This document shows positions 7,967 through 16,960 of a stretch of DNA of 57,517 nt, piece by piece (positions within the stretch are counted from its first letter, which is position 1; every line of letters begins with the position of its first letter). The translations under genes were made by a program, and so were the position numbers. The notes under the pieces were generated by a model. That model searched no databases. It was not told the origin of the DNA and saw only the letters and a list, made by a program, of their open reading frames with translations. The stretch comes from JBDHAC01 sp039588215 (GTDB lineage Bacteria; Gemmatimonadota; Gemmatimonadetes; Palauibacterales; Palauibacteraceae): assembly GCA_039588215.1 (NCBI GenBank), contig JBDHAD010000007.1, positions 1-57,517 of the forward strand. The letters run 5' to 3'.

Positions 7967-8730
7967 TCGAGCTGCGCAGGAACGGACGCCCGGGATTCAT
8001 CCCGTTCCTGACGCACGGGTTCCCGACGCCGGCCGACACGCCACGGCTTCTGACTGCGCTTGCGGACGCCGGCGCGGACGTCATCGAGCTTGGGGTGCCG
8101 TTCAGCGACCCGCTTGCCGACGGGCCGACGATCCAGCGGGCAAGCTGGCGAGCGCTCGAACAGGGAGTGACTCTCGAGCGCACGCTCGAACTGGTCGGTG
8201 ATCTGTCCAAGGATCTCCCCCCGATCGTGATCTTCAGCTACCTCAACCCCGTCCTGCGGATGGGGGTCGAGCGCTTCCTCGAGCGGGCCGCAACCGCCGG
8301 CGCCGCCGGTCTGCTGATCACGGATCTGCCGGTCGGAACGCACCCCGACCTGGAGAGTCGACTGGCGGCCTCGAGAGTGGACCTGATCCCGCTGGTCGCG
8401 CCCACGACCTCCACCGAGCGGCTGAAGGCGATCGTCGGGCACGCGTCGGGCTTCTTGTACTACATATCCCGCCTCGGTGTGACGGGTGCGCGCGAGAGTC
8501 TGGATGAAAGCCTGCGGACCAAGGTCGAAGAGCTGAGACGCCAGGTCGAGCTACCGGTCGCCGTGGGGTTTGGAATCTCCACGCCCGAGCACGCGAAAGC
8601 CGTGGCCGAGATCGCGGACGGTGTAGTCGTCGGATCCGCCCTCATCGCCGCGCTAGGGACCGCCGAGGGAGCTTTCGTGGAGCTAGCCCACGACCTGGCG
8701 GCGGCGGTGCACGGCGTCGCCGGTGGCTGA
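7963..8730 (+). CDS. trpA: Tryptophan synthase alpha chain
   Basis: Cleaves indole-3-glycerol phosphate to indole and glyceraldehyde phosphate and channels indole to TrpB. It has 255 residues. The catalytic Glu is in ADVIELGVPFSDPLADGP and the second acid in LLITDLPVG; phosphate-site glycines appear in VGFGISTPEHA and VVVGSALI. Its ATG shares bases with the stop of the upstream selenoprotein gene (ATGA), so its translation is probably coupled to full read-through of that gene. Its 3' end overlaps the chromate transporter start by 8 bases. Confidence 0.96.
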   Translation: MIELRRNGRPGFIPFLTHGFPTPADTPRLLTALADAGADVIELGVPFSDPLADGPTIQRASWRALEQGVTLERTLELVGDLSKDLPPIVIFSYLNPVLRMGVERFLERAATAGAAGLLITDLPVGTHPDLESRLAASRVDLIPLVAPTTSTERLKAIVGHASGFLYYISRLGVTGARESLDESLRTKVEELRRQVELPVAVGFGISTPEHAKAVAEIADGVVVGSALIAALGTAEGAFVELAHDLAAAVHGVAGG

Positions 8731-10018
8731 GGAAGCCCCCGGGTCCGAACAGACCGCGACCGAACAGACCGGGACGGAACAAACCGGGACGGCACCAGGA
8801 GGACGCCTGACGAGCCTCGCGCGTCTTTTCCTCAAGCTGGGGTGCTTCGCGTTCGGCGGGCCGGCTGCCCACGTGGCTATGATGGAGGACGAAGTCGTGG
8901 CCCGGCGCCGCTGGCTATCGCGGACCGATTTCCTGGACATCCTCGGCGCGACCAACCTCATCCCGGGCCCCAACTCGACCGAGATGGCCATGCACGTGGG
9001 GTGGCGCCGGGCCCGAACGCGCGGCCTGCTGGTCGCCGGGATCTGTTTCATCGGCCCGGCCGCTCTCATTACGGGCGCTCTCGCGTGGGCGTACGTGCGG
9101 TACGGGACGCGCCCGGAAATCGGCCCCTTCCTGTTCGGAATCAAGCCCGCGGTCCTGGCCGTGATCCTGATCGCCATGTGGCGGTTGGCGCGCGTGGCGG
9201 CCCGAACGACTCCTCTTGCCGGGCTCGGGGCGGCCGTCGCGCTCGCAGCGCTCGCGGGCGTGAGCGAGATCCTCGCTCTCCTCGCGGGTGGCCTGCTCGG
9301 CACCCTGGGGGCGCGCCCCTGGCGCCGGAGGTCGGGCGGCACAGTGGGTCCGCCGCCGGACCTCGCCACCCTCGACGGTGACCCCACCGGAGCTGACGAG
9401 ACAGCCGACGGGGCTATCGAGGCCGACGATGGACGTACGGGCCCGCCCGCGGCCTTTCTCGCGGCCCCCGTCACAGCGGGGTGGATGGCGGCCGGCGCCC
9501 CGCTCTGGACCTTGGGACTGTTCTTCCTCAAGGTCGGGGCCGTGTTGTACGGCAGCGGCTACGTGCTGGTCGCCTTCCTGGAAGGCGATGTCGTGGGGCG
9601 GTACGGGTGGCTGACGCGACCCGAACTCCTGGATGCGATCGCTATCGGCCAGTTCACGCCCGGTCCCGTGCTCTCGACCGCGACGTTCGTCGGATACCTG
9701 GCGGCGGGTCCCGCCGGAGCCGTCGTCGCGACCGTCGGGATCTTCCTCCCTTCCTTCGTGTTCGTGTCCCTCCTGGGCCCGCTCGTGCCACGCCTGCGCG
9801 AATCGGCGTGGACCGCCGCGTTTCTGGACGCCGTGAACGCCAGCGCCGTCGGGTTGATCGCGGCCGTCACCCTGAGCCTCGGGATGGCGGTGCTCGTGGA
9901 CTGGCGGGCGTGGGCGATCGCCCTGGCGGCCGCCGTCGCCGGATTGATCGGGAAGGTCAGCAGCGTGTGGCTCGTGCTTACGGGTGCGGTGGCGGGCTGG
10001 CTGCTGGGGTTGTTCTGA
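8723..10018 (+). CDS. chrA: Chromate transporter, long two-domain CHR type
   Basis: A 431-residue inner-membrane protein with two homologous CHR halves. The first (about 28-205) contains LGCFAFGGPAAHVAMME and NLIPGPNSTEMA; the second (about 255-431) contains LKVGAVLYGSGYVLVAFLE and GQFTPGPVLSTATFVGY, with the linker region unusually acidic and Asp/Thr rich. The family exports chromate or related oxyanions, but many members are uncharacterised. Residues about 8-22 are a short repeat of EQTGT units. It overlaps trpA and is probably the last gene of the cluster. Confidence 0.9.
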   Translation: MAEEAPGSEQTATEQTGTEQTGTAPGGRLTSLARLFLKLGCFAFGGPAAHVAMMEDEVVARRRWLSRTDFLDILGATNLIPGPNSTEMAMHVGWRRARTRGLLVAGICFIGPAALITGALAWAYVRYGTRPEIGPFLFGIKPAVLAVILIAMWRLARVAARTTPLAGLGAAVALAALAGVSEILALLAGGLLGTLGARPWRRRSGGTVGPPPDLATLDGDPTGADETADGAIEADDGRTGPPAAFLAAPVTAGWMAAGAPLWTLGLFFLKVGAVLYGSGYVLVAFLEGDVVGRYGWLTRPELLDAIAIGQFTPGPVLSTATFVGYLAAGPAGAVVATVGIFLPSFVFVSLLGPLVPRLRESAWTAAFLDAVNASAVGLIAAVTLSLGMAVLVDWRAWAIALAAAVAGLIGKVSSVWLVLTGAVAGWLLGLF

Positions 10019-10043
10019 CCGCCCTTATGCCCATAATTCGGGC

Positions 10044-10355
10044 GTGAATCTCGCGCCAGAAGACCAGGACCAAGGCAGAGAGCGGGGCCCCAGCCCGGTG
10101 CGGCGCTGGTTTCGTGCCGCTCGCGAGATCTACGAGGGCATGTACATCGCCCCCTACCGATCGGCGATACACCGGGAGTACCTGCGGCAGCACGACCTCT
10201 TCCTGCTCGTCGGATTTTCCGACCTCCTCGGCGTTCCAAACCCTGTCCAATTCTACACGCTCGAGCTGTATCCGGAGCTGTTGGAGGCGTTTCACACCTG
10301 GCACCTCCGAATGGGACTGGAGCATCCCCCGGAGGGAGGGTTTCGGTGCTGCTGA
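10044..10355 (+). CDS. Small CC-terminated protein (cory-CC-star type)
   Basis: About 103 residues, rich in aromatic and basic residues (VRRWFRAAREIYEGMYIAPYRS, LGVPNPVQFYTLELYPELLEAFHTWHLRMG), ending GFRCC directly before the stop. From memory this matches small proteins named for a Cys-Cys-stop terminus and encoded next to ArsA-type ATPases; I could not check this. The CC end overlaps the start of the ATPase gene by 10 bases. GTG at 10044 is chosen because relatives cover the Arg-rich stretch; ATG at 10140 would remove it. The terminal CC pair could bind metal or form a disulfide. Confidence 0.7.
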   Translation: MNLAPEDQDQGRERGPSPVRRWFRAAREIYEGMYIAPYRSAIHREYLRQHDLFLLVGFSDLLGVPNPVQFYTLELYPELLEAFHTWHLRMGLEHPPEGGFRCC

Positions 10356-11362
10356 GCGCGGAGAGAGCGCTCCCGGACCAACCCATCCTGTTCTTCGGGG
10401 GAAAAGGAGGGGTCGGGAAGACGACGCTGGCCGCGACGGCGGCGCTCAGCTTCGCGGCACGCGGCCAGCGCACGCTGCTCGTATCCACCGATCCGGCTCA
10501 CTCGACTGGAGACATCCTGCAGGCGGATCTGGGTGCGGAGCCGCGCCCCGTGATCGCCGATTGCTGGGCGATGGAGCTCGATCCCGAGCGGGAAGCGGAC
10601 CGATACATCGACGAGGTCAAGACGCGGGTCGCCTCCGCGGCCCCACCCCGCCTGCTCGCCGAGGTCGAGCGGCAGATCGATATCGCGCGCGTCTCCCCGG
10701 GCGCCGTGGAGGCCGCGCTGTTCGAACGCTTCACGCGCATCCTGGAGGAGGAGGGGAAGGAGTTCAACCGGATCGTGTTCGACACGGCTCCCACCGGCCA
10801 GACATTGCGGCTGCTCTCCCTCCCCGAGCTCATGACCGCGTGGATGACCGGCATGATCCAACGCCGAAAGAAGGTCAGGGCACTCGCCCGCATGTGGAGG
10901 AACGTGGCGGGCTCCGCGAAGTCGGACACGGAGCGCGACGATCCGATCCTGGCCGCGCTGGAGGAGCGGCGGGCCCGTTTTCTCCGCGCGCGCCAGATCC
11001 TGACCGCCTCGGAGCGGGCGGCGTTCGTGTTCGTGGTGACCCCCGAGCGACTCCCCATCTGGGAGACTGAGAAGGCTGTACAGACGCTCTCGCGTCACGG
11101 GATTCCGGTCGGGGCCATCATCGTGAACCAGGTCCTCCCACCCCCCGCGAGCGGGGAGGGCCCGACGGCGTTTCTCGATGCCCGCCGGGAGCGCGAGGCG
11201 CGCTCCCTTGCGAGCATCTCGCGCGATTTCGGAAATTGGCCAGTCCTCTGCGTCCACCTGCAGGAGACGGATCCAGTGGGAATTGACGCCCTCAAGGAAC
11301 TGGCGGCCCGGATACGCCCGGCCCCGGCCGAGTGGGACGACCGAATGGAGGAGCACCGGTGA
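10346..11362 (+). CDS. ArsA/Get3-family ATPase, single domain
   Basis: A 338-residue soluble P-loop ATPase of the ArsA/TRC40 class. Visible motifs are the deviant Walker A GGKGGVGKTT (residues about 18-27), the A-loop STDPAHST, switch I-like FDTAPTGQTLRLL and a late IIVNQVLPP nucleotide-specificity segment. The classical arsenic-binding Cys triad is not apparent; only two scattered Cys are seen, so arsenite export is unlikely. The single domain resembles Get3, which targets tail-anchored membrane proteins. It overlaps the CC-protein upstream and cstA downstream (GTGA), so all three are likely made together. Confidence 0.88.
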   Translation: MLLSAERALPDQPILFFGGKGGVGKTTLAATAALSFAARGQRTLLVSTDPAHSTGDILQADLGAEPRPVIADCWAMELDPEREADRYIDEVKTRVASAAPPRLLAEVERQIDIARVSPGAVEAALFERFTRILEEEGKEFNRIVFDTAPTGQTLRLLSLPELMTAWMTGMIQRRKKVRALARMWRNVAGSAKSDTERDDPILAALEERRARFLRARQILTASERAAFVFVVTPERLPIWETEKAVQTLSRHGIPVGAIIVNQVLPPPASGEGPTAFLDARREREARSLASISRDFGNWPVLCVHLQETDPVGIDALKELAARIRPAPAEWDDRMEEHR

Positions 11363-13152
11363 GCGCCATCGTACTCCTTGTCGTCGGTGTCTCGGCATTC
11401 CTCACGGGATACGGCGTGTACTCCCGCTTCATTTCCCGCCGTATCTACCAGCTCGATCCCGATTTCGTCACACCGAGCCACGAGTTCGAGGACGGTGTCG
11501 ACTACGTCCCCACCAACAAGCACGTGCTGTTCGGGCACCACTTCACGTCCGTGGCGGGTGCCGCGCCGATCGTCGGTCCAGCGATCGCGGTCATCTGGGG
11601 GTGGCTCCCGGCGTTCCTGTGGGTGACGCTCGGGACCGTGTTTGCTGGGGCCGTGCACGACTTCGGGACGCTGTGGATCTCGACCCGTCACAAAGGACGC
11701 TCCATCGGCACGCTTACGGAATCGATCGTCGGTGACCGTGCGCGGGTTCTGTTCCTCCTCCTCATCTTCTTCCTGCTGCTCATGGTGAACGCGGTGTTCG
11801 CGGTCATCATCGCGAACCTGTTCATGGGCAATCCGGGCGCCGTGCTCCCGGTGTGGGGGTCGCTCGTCGTCGCCCTGATCGTGGGATTCCTCATCTATCG
11901 AACCGGGGCGGGAATACTGCTGCCTTCACTCGGGGCGCTCGCGACTCTGTACCTGATGATCTGGTTTGGCCAGTACGTGCCGTTCGAGCTGCCGGACGTG
12001 ATCGGGTTCGAGCCCACGGCGACGCAGTTGACGACCGCCGGGGGTGACGCGTCGGCGGCCGCCGAGGCGGCGCGTGCAGATGGACAGCGGGTTGGTTGGA
12101 TCGTCGTCCTGTTCATCTACACGTTCTTCGCGTCGGTCATGCCCGTGTGGCTGCTCCTCCAGCCGCGCGACTACGTGAACGGCCATCAGCTGTTCGTGGC
12201 GCTCGGGATCATCGGCGCGGGCGTCATCGTGACGAACCCGGAGGTCGTGGCGCCCGCTGTCAACACGAACCTTCCCGGCGACGCTCCTTCCTGGTTCCCG
12301 TTGCTGTTCATCACGATCGCGTGCGGCGCGATCAGCGGGTTCCACGGGCTCGTGGGTTCGGGGACCTCCTCCAAGCAGCTCGATAAGGACACGGACGCGC
12401 GCTACGTCGGCTACGGTGGGGCGCTGGGGGAGGGAACTCTGGCCGTGACGTCGATCATCGCCTGCACGGCCGGCTTCGCGATCTTCGCGGGACTGGACGG
12501 GTGGCACGCCCATTACGGCAGCTGGGCCGCCGCTTCGGCAGGCGCGACCACTGCGTTCGTGAACGGAGTGGGGGTGCTGGCGCAGGGGATCGGGATCCCC
12601 ACCCGCGTCGCAACGATCTTCGCGGCGGTCGTGGTGATCAGCTTCGCAGCGACGACGTTGGACACGGCGGTGCGGCTGCAGCGCTACATCATCGGAGAGC
12701 TAGGCGTCGAGTATGGGGTCAAGCTGGTTCAGAATCGCTGGGTGGCGACCCTGATCGCGGTCGTCGCCTGCGCGCTGCTCGCCCTGGGGCTGGACCGCGG
12801 CGCGGGCGGGATGCGGATCTGGCCGTTGTTCGGGACGACCAATCAGCTCCTGGCGGGGCTCAGCCTCCTGATCATCACGCTGTTCCTGTTCCGGCAGAGG
12901 CGACCCGTGTGGGTGACGATCATCCCCATGACGTTCCTGCTCGTCATGACCACCTGGGCGATGATCCTGAACCTGCGGAGGTTCGCGGGTGAGAGTCAGA
13001 CCCTCTTGCTCGTCGTTGGGGGCGCGATCTTCGTGCTCGAGATCTGGCTCCTGTTCGAGGCGGTGGCCGCGATCCGGCGCGTGCGCGGGCTGCGAGACTC
13101 GGAGGGGGTAGCGCTGGCGACCTCGATCGAGGAAACGGGATCGAAGGGCTGA
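11359..13152 (+). CDS. cstA: CstA-family carbon-starvation transporter
   Basis: About 597 residues with many membrane helices. CstA relatives import peptides or pyruvate. Signature stretches are HHFTSVAGAAPIVGPAIAVIWGW, VHDFGTLWIS, FHGLVGSGTSSKQLDKD, and the late ATTLDTAVRLQRYI. The GTG start at 11359 has GGAGGAG 5 bases upstream and overlaps the ATPase stop (GTGA). Compared with E. coli CstA (about 700 residues) this is the shorter form. Coupling to an ArsA-like ATPase is unusual for a secondary transporter. Confidence 0.93.
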   Translation: MSAIVLLVVGVSAFLTGYGVYSRFISRRIYQLDPDFVTPSHEFEDGVDYVPTNKHVLFGHHFTSVAGAAPIVGPAIAVIWGWLPAFLWVTLGTVFAGAVHDFGTLWISTRHKGRSIGTLTESIVGDRARVLFLLLIFFLLLMVNAVFAVIIANLFMGNPGAVLPVWGSLVVALIVGFLIYRTGAGILLPSLGALATLYLMIWFGQYVPFELPDVIGFEPTATQLTTAGGDASAAAEAARADGQRVGWIVVLFIYTFFASVMPVWLLLQPRDYVNGHQLFVALGIIGAGVIVTNPEVVAPAVNTNLPGDAPSWFPLLFITIACGAISGFHGLVGSGTSSKQLDKDTDARYVGYGGALGEGTLAVTSIIACTAGFAIFAGLDGWHAHYGSWAAASAGATTAFVNGVGVLAQGIGIPTRVATIFAAVVVISFAATTLDTAVRLQRYIIGELGVEYGVKLVQNRWVATLIAVVACALLALGLDRGAGGMRIWPLFGTTNQLLAGLSLLIITLFLFRQRRPVWVTIIPMTFLLVMTTWAMILNLRRFAGESQTLLLVVGGAIFVLEIWLLFEAVAAIRRVRGLRDSEGVALATSIEETGSKG

Positions 13153-13239
13153 GCGCACCGCCGGGAGATAACCGCTCATGGCCGTCTCGGTGACGGTGAG
13201 CTTCGTCCCCAAACCGGCCTGACTGCCTCACCGCGGCGC

Positions 13240-13257
13240 AGGCTCCAGCGAGAGCCT
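13240..13257. terminator. Possible bidirectional terminator between cstA and the NFACT gene
   Basis: AGGCTC, a 6-base loop, then GAGCCT, in the short gap between two convergent genes. The stem is short and there is no clear T run on either strand. Its position is the main support. Confidence 0.35.
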
Positions 13258-13260
13258 TGG

Positions 13261-15006
13261 CTACGGCTCGATCTGGAGGCGCTTCACCTGAGCCTCATCC
13301 GGCTCTACGAAGATGGTCTGCACGCGCTCCGCGACGACGCTGCCCGGGGGCGATTTTCTCGGCTTGCGCACGTATTTGCGGCGGGTCCAGTCCACGGCGA
13401 CCGTTCCGCTGTGGCGGGCACCGCTGTGCACGGCGGCGACCGTGGCCGCCTCTAGCAGGTCGCGCTGCGCCGGGTTCTCGTCCTTCCGTCCCCACCGGAG
13501 GATCACGTGCGCGCCCTGCACCTGCCGCGCATGCATCCAGATGTCATCGGGAGAGGAGTGGCGCAGCGTCAGCGCATCGTTATCACGTGCCCCGCGGCCG
13601 ACCCGGATCTCGAGACCTCCCGATGAGCGAAAGCGATGGTAGGGTAGGCGGGGTGCCGGACCCCGGCGCCCGCCTTCGCCCCACCTGGCCGGCGCACCTC
13701 CCACCAGCTCCCAAAGCGTCTCGCTCGGGCCGTCGGCCGCCAACGTCTCGGTCGCCGCCCTGAGGTTCTGCAGGCGGCGTTCGTTCTCCGAGATCTCCGT
13801 CGGGATCCTCTCGAGCGCTCGCTCGCGCCGGCGGGCCTCGTCGAAATACCGCTCCGCGTTGGCTACCGCGTCGAGCGCCGGGTCGAGCTCGATCTCGCGT
13901 GGCGTGCCCTCGAAGTCGGGTAACTCGATCTCGGCGGCGCCCCGCCGGATGGTCGCCTTGTGGGTGAGAATCAGCTGGCCGCTCAGACGGGGTTCCTCCG
14001 GCGACTGCGCGGCATCGCGCTCTCGTTCGAGCGCGGCAAGCCGGCGCTTGATGCGCTTGGCACGTTTCGCCAGGGCCGCCCCCAAGCGCGCGGTCTCGTC
14101 GTCGGCCCCGACCTCCTGCTTGCCGCCGGGCACACCGAGCGCGAGGAGGTCGTCGAGGCCGCCCGCCGCCTCGGCCGCCTCCCGCATGGCTTCGAGTAGC
14201 GACGGCACCTCCAGCGCATTCGACTCGTCCAACGATGAACCGTATGGTTGCGGCCCCAGTCTGCGCTCGAGCAGCCACGCACCCCCCGCGGACCATTCCT
14301 CCCGCAACGCGCGGTAGCGCGAGAATGCCTCGAGAAGGGCGGCGTCTCCCGGGTCTGTCGCGGCCTTCCCGAGCACCCAATCGATGTTGAGAGCGCTCAG
14401 GTAGGCACACTCCCGAAGTGCCGCTCCCCGGCGATCCAACGGCTCCACGGACGCCAGCGACTCCACCCAGGCCTCCGCATCCGGGGGCGTCGAGGCGCCG
14501 CGGCGGGGGTTCGCCGGTGGTGTGTACGTCGCCCCGGGCTCCAACCGGCGCCCACGCGCCAACCGCCGCCACAAGGCGCGGTCGATCCGCCACTCGAGCT
14601 CATCATCGCTTTCATCGCCACCGGCCGGTGGCTCCCCTGACGTCGGCGAGAGCAACAACAGGTTCCACTGGTTGGTCTGAAGCTCGGCCGCGATCCTGTG
14701 GCGTGGGTTCGAGGCCGCATCCGAGAGCGTCAGCAACAGCGCGCGCTCATCCGGCGGAGCCTCGACCGCGCTCAGGGTGAGCCGCCGAAACCGAGTGCCT
14801 TCGGCAGCAAGCGCGGGCTCCGCCGCCAACAGATGCCCCGCCTGGGGGTGCAGCAGCGCGAGAAGCGCCGACCCATCCTCGAAGCGCAGCTCACCCGCCC
14901 TCCGACCCGGGTCCAGAGCCAGTGAGGTGGCAGGGGCGCCTTCCCACCGCGCCCGGATCTCGTGCGCGAGGGCGGCTGTAAGCAGCGGGTCGTATCGAAC
15001 GGGCAT
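13261..15006 (-). CDS. NFACT-family protein, RqcH-like
   Basis: About 581 residues. The N-terminal part (about 1-230) is the NFACT-N nuclease-like fold, a coiled-coil stretch rich in Arg/Glu follows (about 330-440), and the C-terminal NFACT-R domain contains DDIWMHARQVQGAHVILRW and RKYVRKPRKSPPGSV. RqcH binds obstructed 50S subunits and adds C-terminal Ala tails to stalled nascent chains; older annotations call it fibronectin-binding protein. The start at MPVRYDPLL (15006) fits the family N-terminus but has a weak ribosome site; the frame stays open to 15096. Confidence 0.88.
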   Translation of the reverse strand: MPVRYDPLLTAALAHEIRARWEGAPATSLALDPGRRAGELRFEDGSALLALLHPQAGHLLAAEPALAAEGTRFRRLTLSAVEAPPDERALLLTLSDAASNPRHRIAAELQTNQWNLLLLSPTSGEPPAGGDESDDELEWRIDRALWRRLARGRRLEPGATYTPPANPRRGASTPPDAEAWVESLASVEPLDRRGAALRECAYLSALNIDWVLGKAATDPGDAALLEAFSRYRALREEWSAGGAWLLERRLGPQPYGSSLDESNALEVPSLLEAMREAAEAAGGLDDLLALGVPGGKQEVGADDETARLGAALAKRAKRIKRRLAALERERDAAQSPEEPRLSGQLILTHKATIRRGAAEIELPDFEGTPREIELDPALDAVANAERYFDEARRRERALERIPTEISENERRLQNLRAATETLAADGPSETLWELVGGAPARWGEGGRRGPAPRLPYHRFRSSGGLEIRVGRGARDNDALTLRHSSPDDIWMHARQVQGAHVILRWGRKDENPAQRDLLEAATVAAVHSGARHSGTVAVDWTRRKYVRKPRKSPPGSVVAERVQTIFVEPDEAQVKRLQIEP

Positions 15007-15109
15007 CGGGTGCTCGGCGACTCGAAGGGCGGCGATCGCTGGCCTGCGGTGGCCAGGTCGACCGGGTATATTCGTGCACTTGCTTCCACCCCACAAACGG
15101 ATGTGAGCG

Positions 15110-15964
15110 ATGGCTACGCAATTCGACGCGTCCGCCGGGCGCGAGAGCCGAAAGGCCGTGACCGTCCGCGACTTTCAGCGCATGAAAGCGGACGGTGAGA
15201 GAATCGCCGTCCTTACGTGCTACGACTACCTGTTCGCGCGCATCCTGAGCCAGACGGACATCGACGCCGTGCTCGTGGGGGATTCGCTCGGCCAGGTCGT
15301 GCTCGGGTACCGGAGCACGCTCCCGGTCACTCTCGACGAGATGATCCACCACACGTCCGCGGTTCGGCGTGGGCTGGAAGGCCCGATGCTGATCCTGGAC
15401 ATGCCCTTCCTGTCGTATCAGGTGAGCGACGAAGAGGCACTCCGGAACGCCGGGCGCGTCCTGAAGGAGACCGGTTGCGAGGCGGTCAAGATCGAAGGGG
15501 GCGACGCCGAAACGCTCAGCAGAGTCCGGACCCTGGTGACGGCCGGTATCCCCGTGATGGGCCACATCGGTCTCACCCCGCAAGCCGTCCACAAGCTGGG
15601 CGGCTACAGGCTCACCGGCCGCGAGGCGGAGGAGGCCGACCGCCTGGAGGAGGAGGCGCGCGGGCTCGAGGAGGCGGGCTGTTTCAGCATGGTGCTCGAG
15701 ATGGTCCCGACCGATCTGGCCACCAAGATCAGCCTCGCCCTGGAGATCCCGACGATCGGGATAGGGGCGGGTAACGGGTGCGATGGGCAGGTCCTGGTGC
15801 TCCCCGACATGCTAGGTCTCAACGAGGGGTTCAGCCCCAAGTTCCTCCGTCGGTTCGCCGAGCTGGGCGATGCCGCGCGGGATGGAATCGCGGCGTTCGT
15901 GGGCGCCGTGAGGGCGGGTGAGTACCCGAGCGAGAGCGAGCGCTACGACGTTGACGTCGCCTGA
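15110..15964 (+). CDS. panB: 3-methyl-2-oxobutanoate hydroxymethyltransferase
   Basis: First enzyme of pantothenate synthesis, adding a one-carbon unit from methylene-tetrahydrofolate to ketoisovalerate. The 284 residues show the family marks VLVGDSLGQVVLGY, KIEGG, PVMGHIGLTPQ and IGIGAGNGCDGQVLVLPDMLG. It opens with VTVRDFQRMKADGERIAVLTCYD. It starts the panB-panC-panD set and is divergent from the NFACT gene, with about 100 bases between the starts for both promoters. Confidence 0.96.
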   Translation: MATQFDASAGRESRKAVTVRDFQRMKADGERIAVLTCYDYLFARILSQTDIDAVLVGDSLGQVVLGYRSTLPVTLDEMIHHTSAVRRGLEGPMLILDMPFLSYQVSDEEALRNAGRVLKETGCEAVKIEGGDAETLSRVRTLVTAGIPVMGHIGLTPQAVHKLGGYRLTGREAEEADRLEEEARGLEEAGCFSMVLEMVPTDLATKISLALEIPTIGIGAGNGCDGQVLVLPDMLGLNEGFSPKFLRRFAELGDAARDGIAAFVGAVRAGEYPSESERYDVDVA

Positions 15965-15980
15965 GCCTCCCCGGGCTCAC

Positions 15981-16862
15981 GTGTTGCAGACCATCGCCGA
16001 AGTTCGAGCGTGGCGGGCCCGCCGAAGACGCGAGGGCGAGACCGTCGGCTTCGTTCCGACCATGGGCGCGCTTCACGAAGGGCACCTGAGCCTGATCGAC
16101 GTCGCGGTAGCGGTCGCGGACACGGTCATCGTCTCTGTATTCGTCAACCCCACCCAGTTCGGACCGGCGGAGGACTTCGAGGAGTACCCGCGCGATCTTG
16201 AGCGCGATCTCGAACTAGTGACCGCGCGCGGCGCCGCGACCGTGTTCGTTCCGTCCACGTCCGAGATTTACCCGGCGGCACAGACCATCTGGGTCGAGCC
16301 CGGGCCGCTGGGCGACCGGTTGTGCGGACCTCGCCGTCCAGGGCACTTCAGGGGCGTGCTCACCGTGGTGGCCAAGCTGTTCGCGATCGTCGAGCCCGAC
16401 CTGGCGGTCTTCGGGCAGAAGGACCTTCAGCAGTCGGTGCTGATCCGCGGCATGGTGGAACAGCTCCGATTCCCGATCCGAATCCTGGTCGCCCCCACCG
16501 TGCGCGAGCCCGATGGGCTCGCGTTGAGCTCGCGGAACATGTACCTGAGCGCGGCCGAGCGAGACGTCGCGCTCTCGCTGTCCAGGGCGCTGCGGATAGT
16601 TCGGGAGCGCTTCGGAGCCGGGGAGCGCGACCGCGCCACGCTCGAATCGCTCGTACGGGGTGAGCTGGAGAACGCCGGCGCCGAGGTCGAATACGCCGAG
16701 ATCGTGGACCCCGATCGGCTGGAGTCCCCCGATGTTGCGGGCCCCGACGACGTTTGCGCGATCGCGGCGCGCGTCGGGACCACCCGGCTCATCGACAACG
16801 CGCCGCTCGCCGTGCCGTCATCGGTCGACGAGGGTGCGAGTGCCGGGCCGGCGGGTCCGTGA
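15981..16862 (+). CDS. panC: Pantothenate synthetase
   Basis: ATP-dependent ligase joining pantoate and beta-alanine. It shows the nucleotidylyltransferase HIGH-like PTMGALHEGHLSLI, VSVFVNPTQFGPAEDF, FGQKDLQQ and the KMSKS-like ALSSRNMYLS. The GTG at 15981 gives MLQTIAEVRAWR, the usual N-terminus. The frame is open back to 15918 but that would add 21 atypical residues overlapping panB. It follows panB after 16 bases and is probably co-transcribed. Confidence 0.95.
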   Translation: MLQTIAEVRAWRARRRREGETVGFVPTMGALHEGHLSLIDVAVAVADTVIVSVFVNPTQFGPAEDFEEYPRDLERDLELVTARGAATVFVPSTSEIYPAAQTIWVEPGPLGDRLCGPRRPGHFRGVLTVVAKLFAIVEPDLAVFGQKDLQQSVLIRGMVEQLRFPIRILVAPTVREPDGLALSSRNMYLSAAERDVALSLSRALRIVRERFGAGERDRATLESLVRGELENAGAEVEYAEIVDPDRLESPDVAGPDDVCAIAARVGTTRLIDNAPLAVPSSVDEGASAGPAGP

Positions 16863-16960
16863 CAAACACGCCGGGAACTCGGTCTAAGGAGCGAACGTAT
16901 TCGAAGCGCTTCGTGGTCCGCTGGGTCACGGTGCGAGAGAGATTTAAATCGGAGCGAGGA

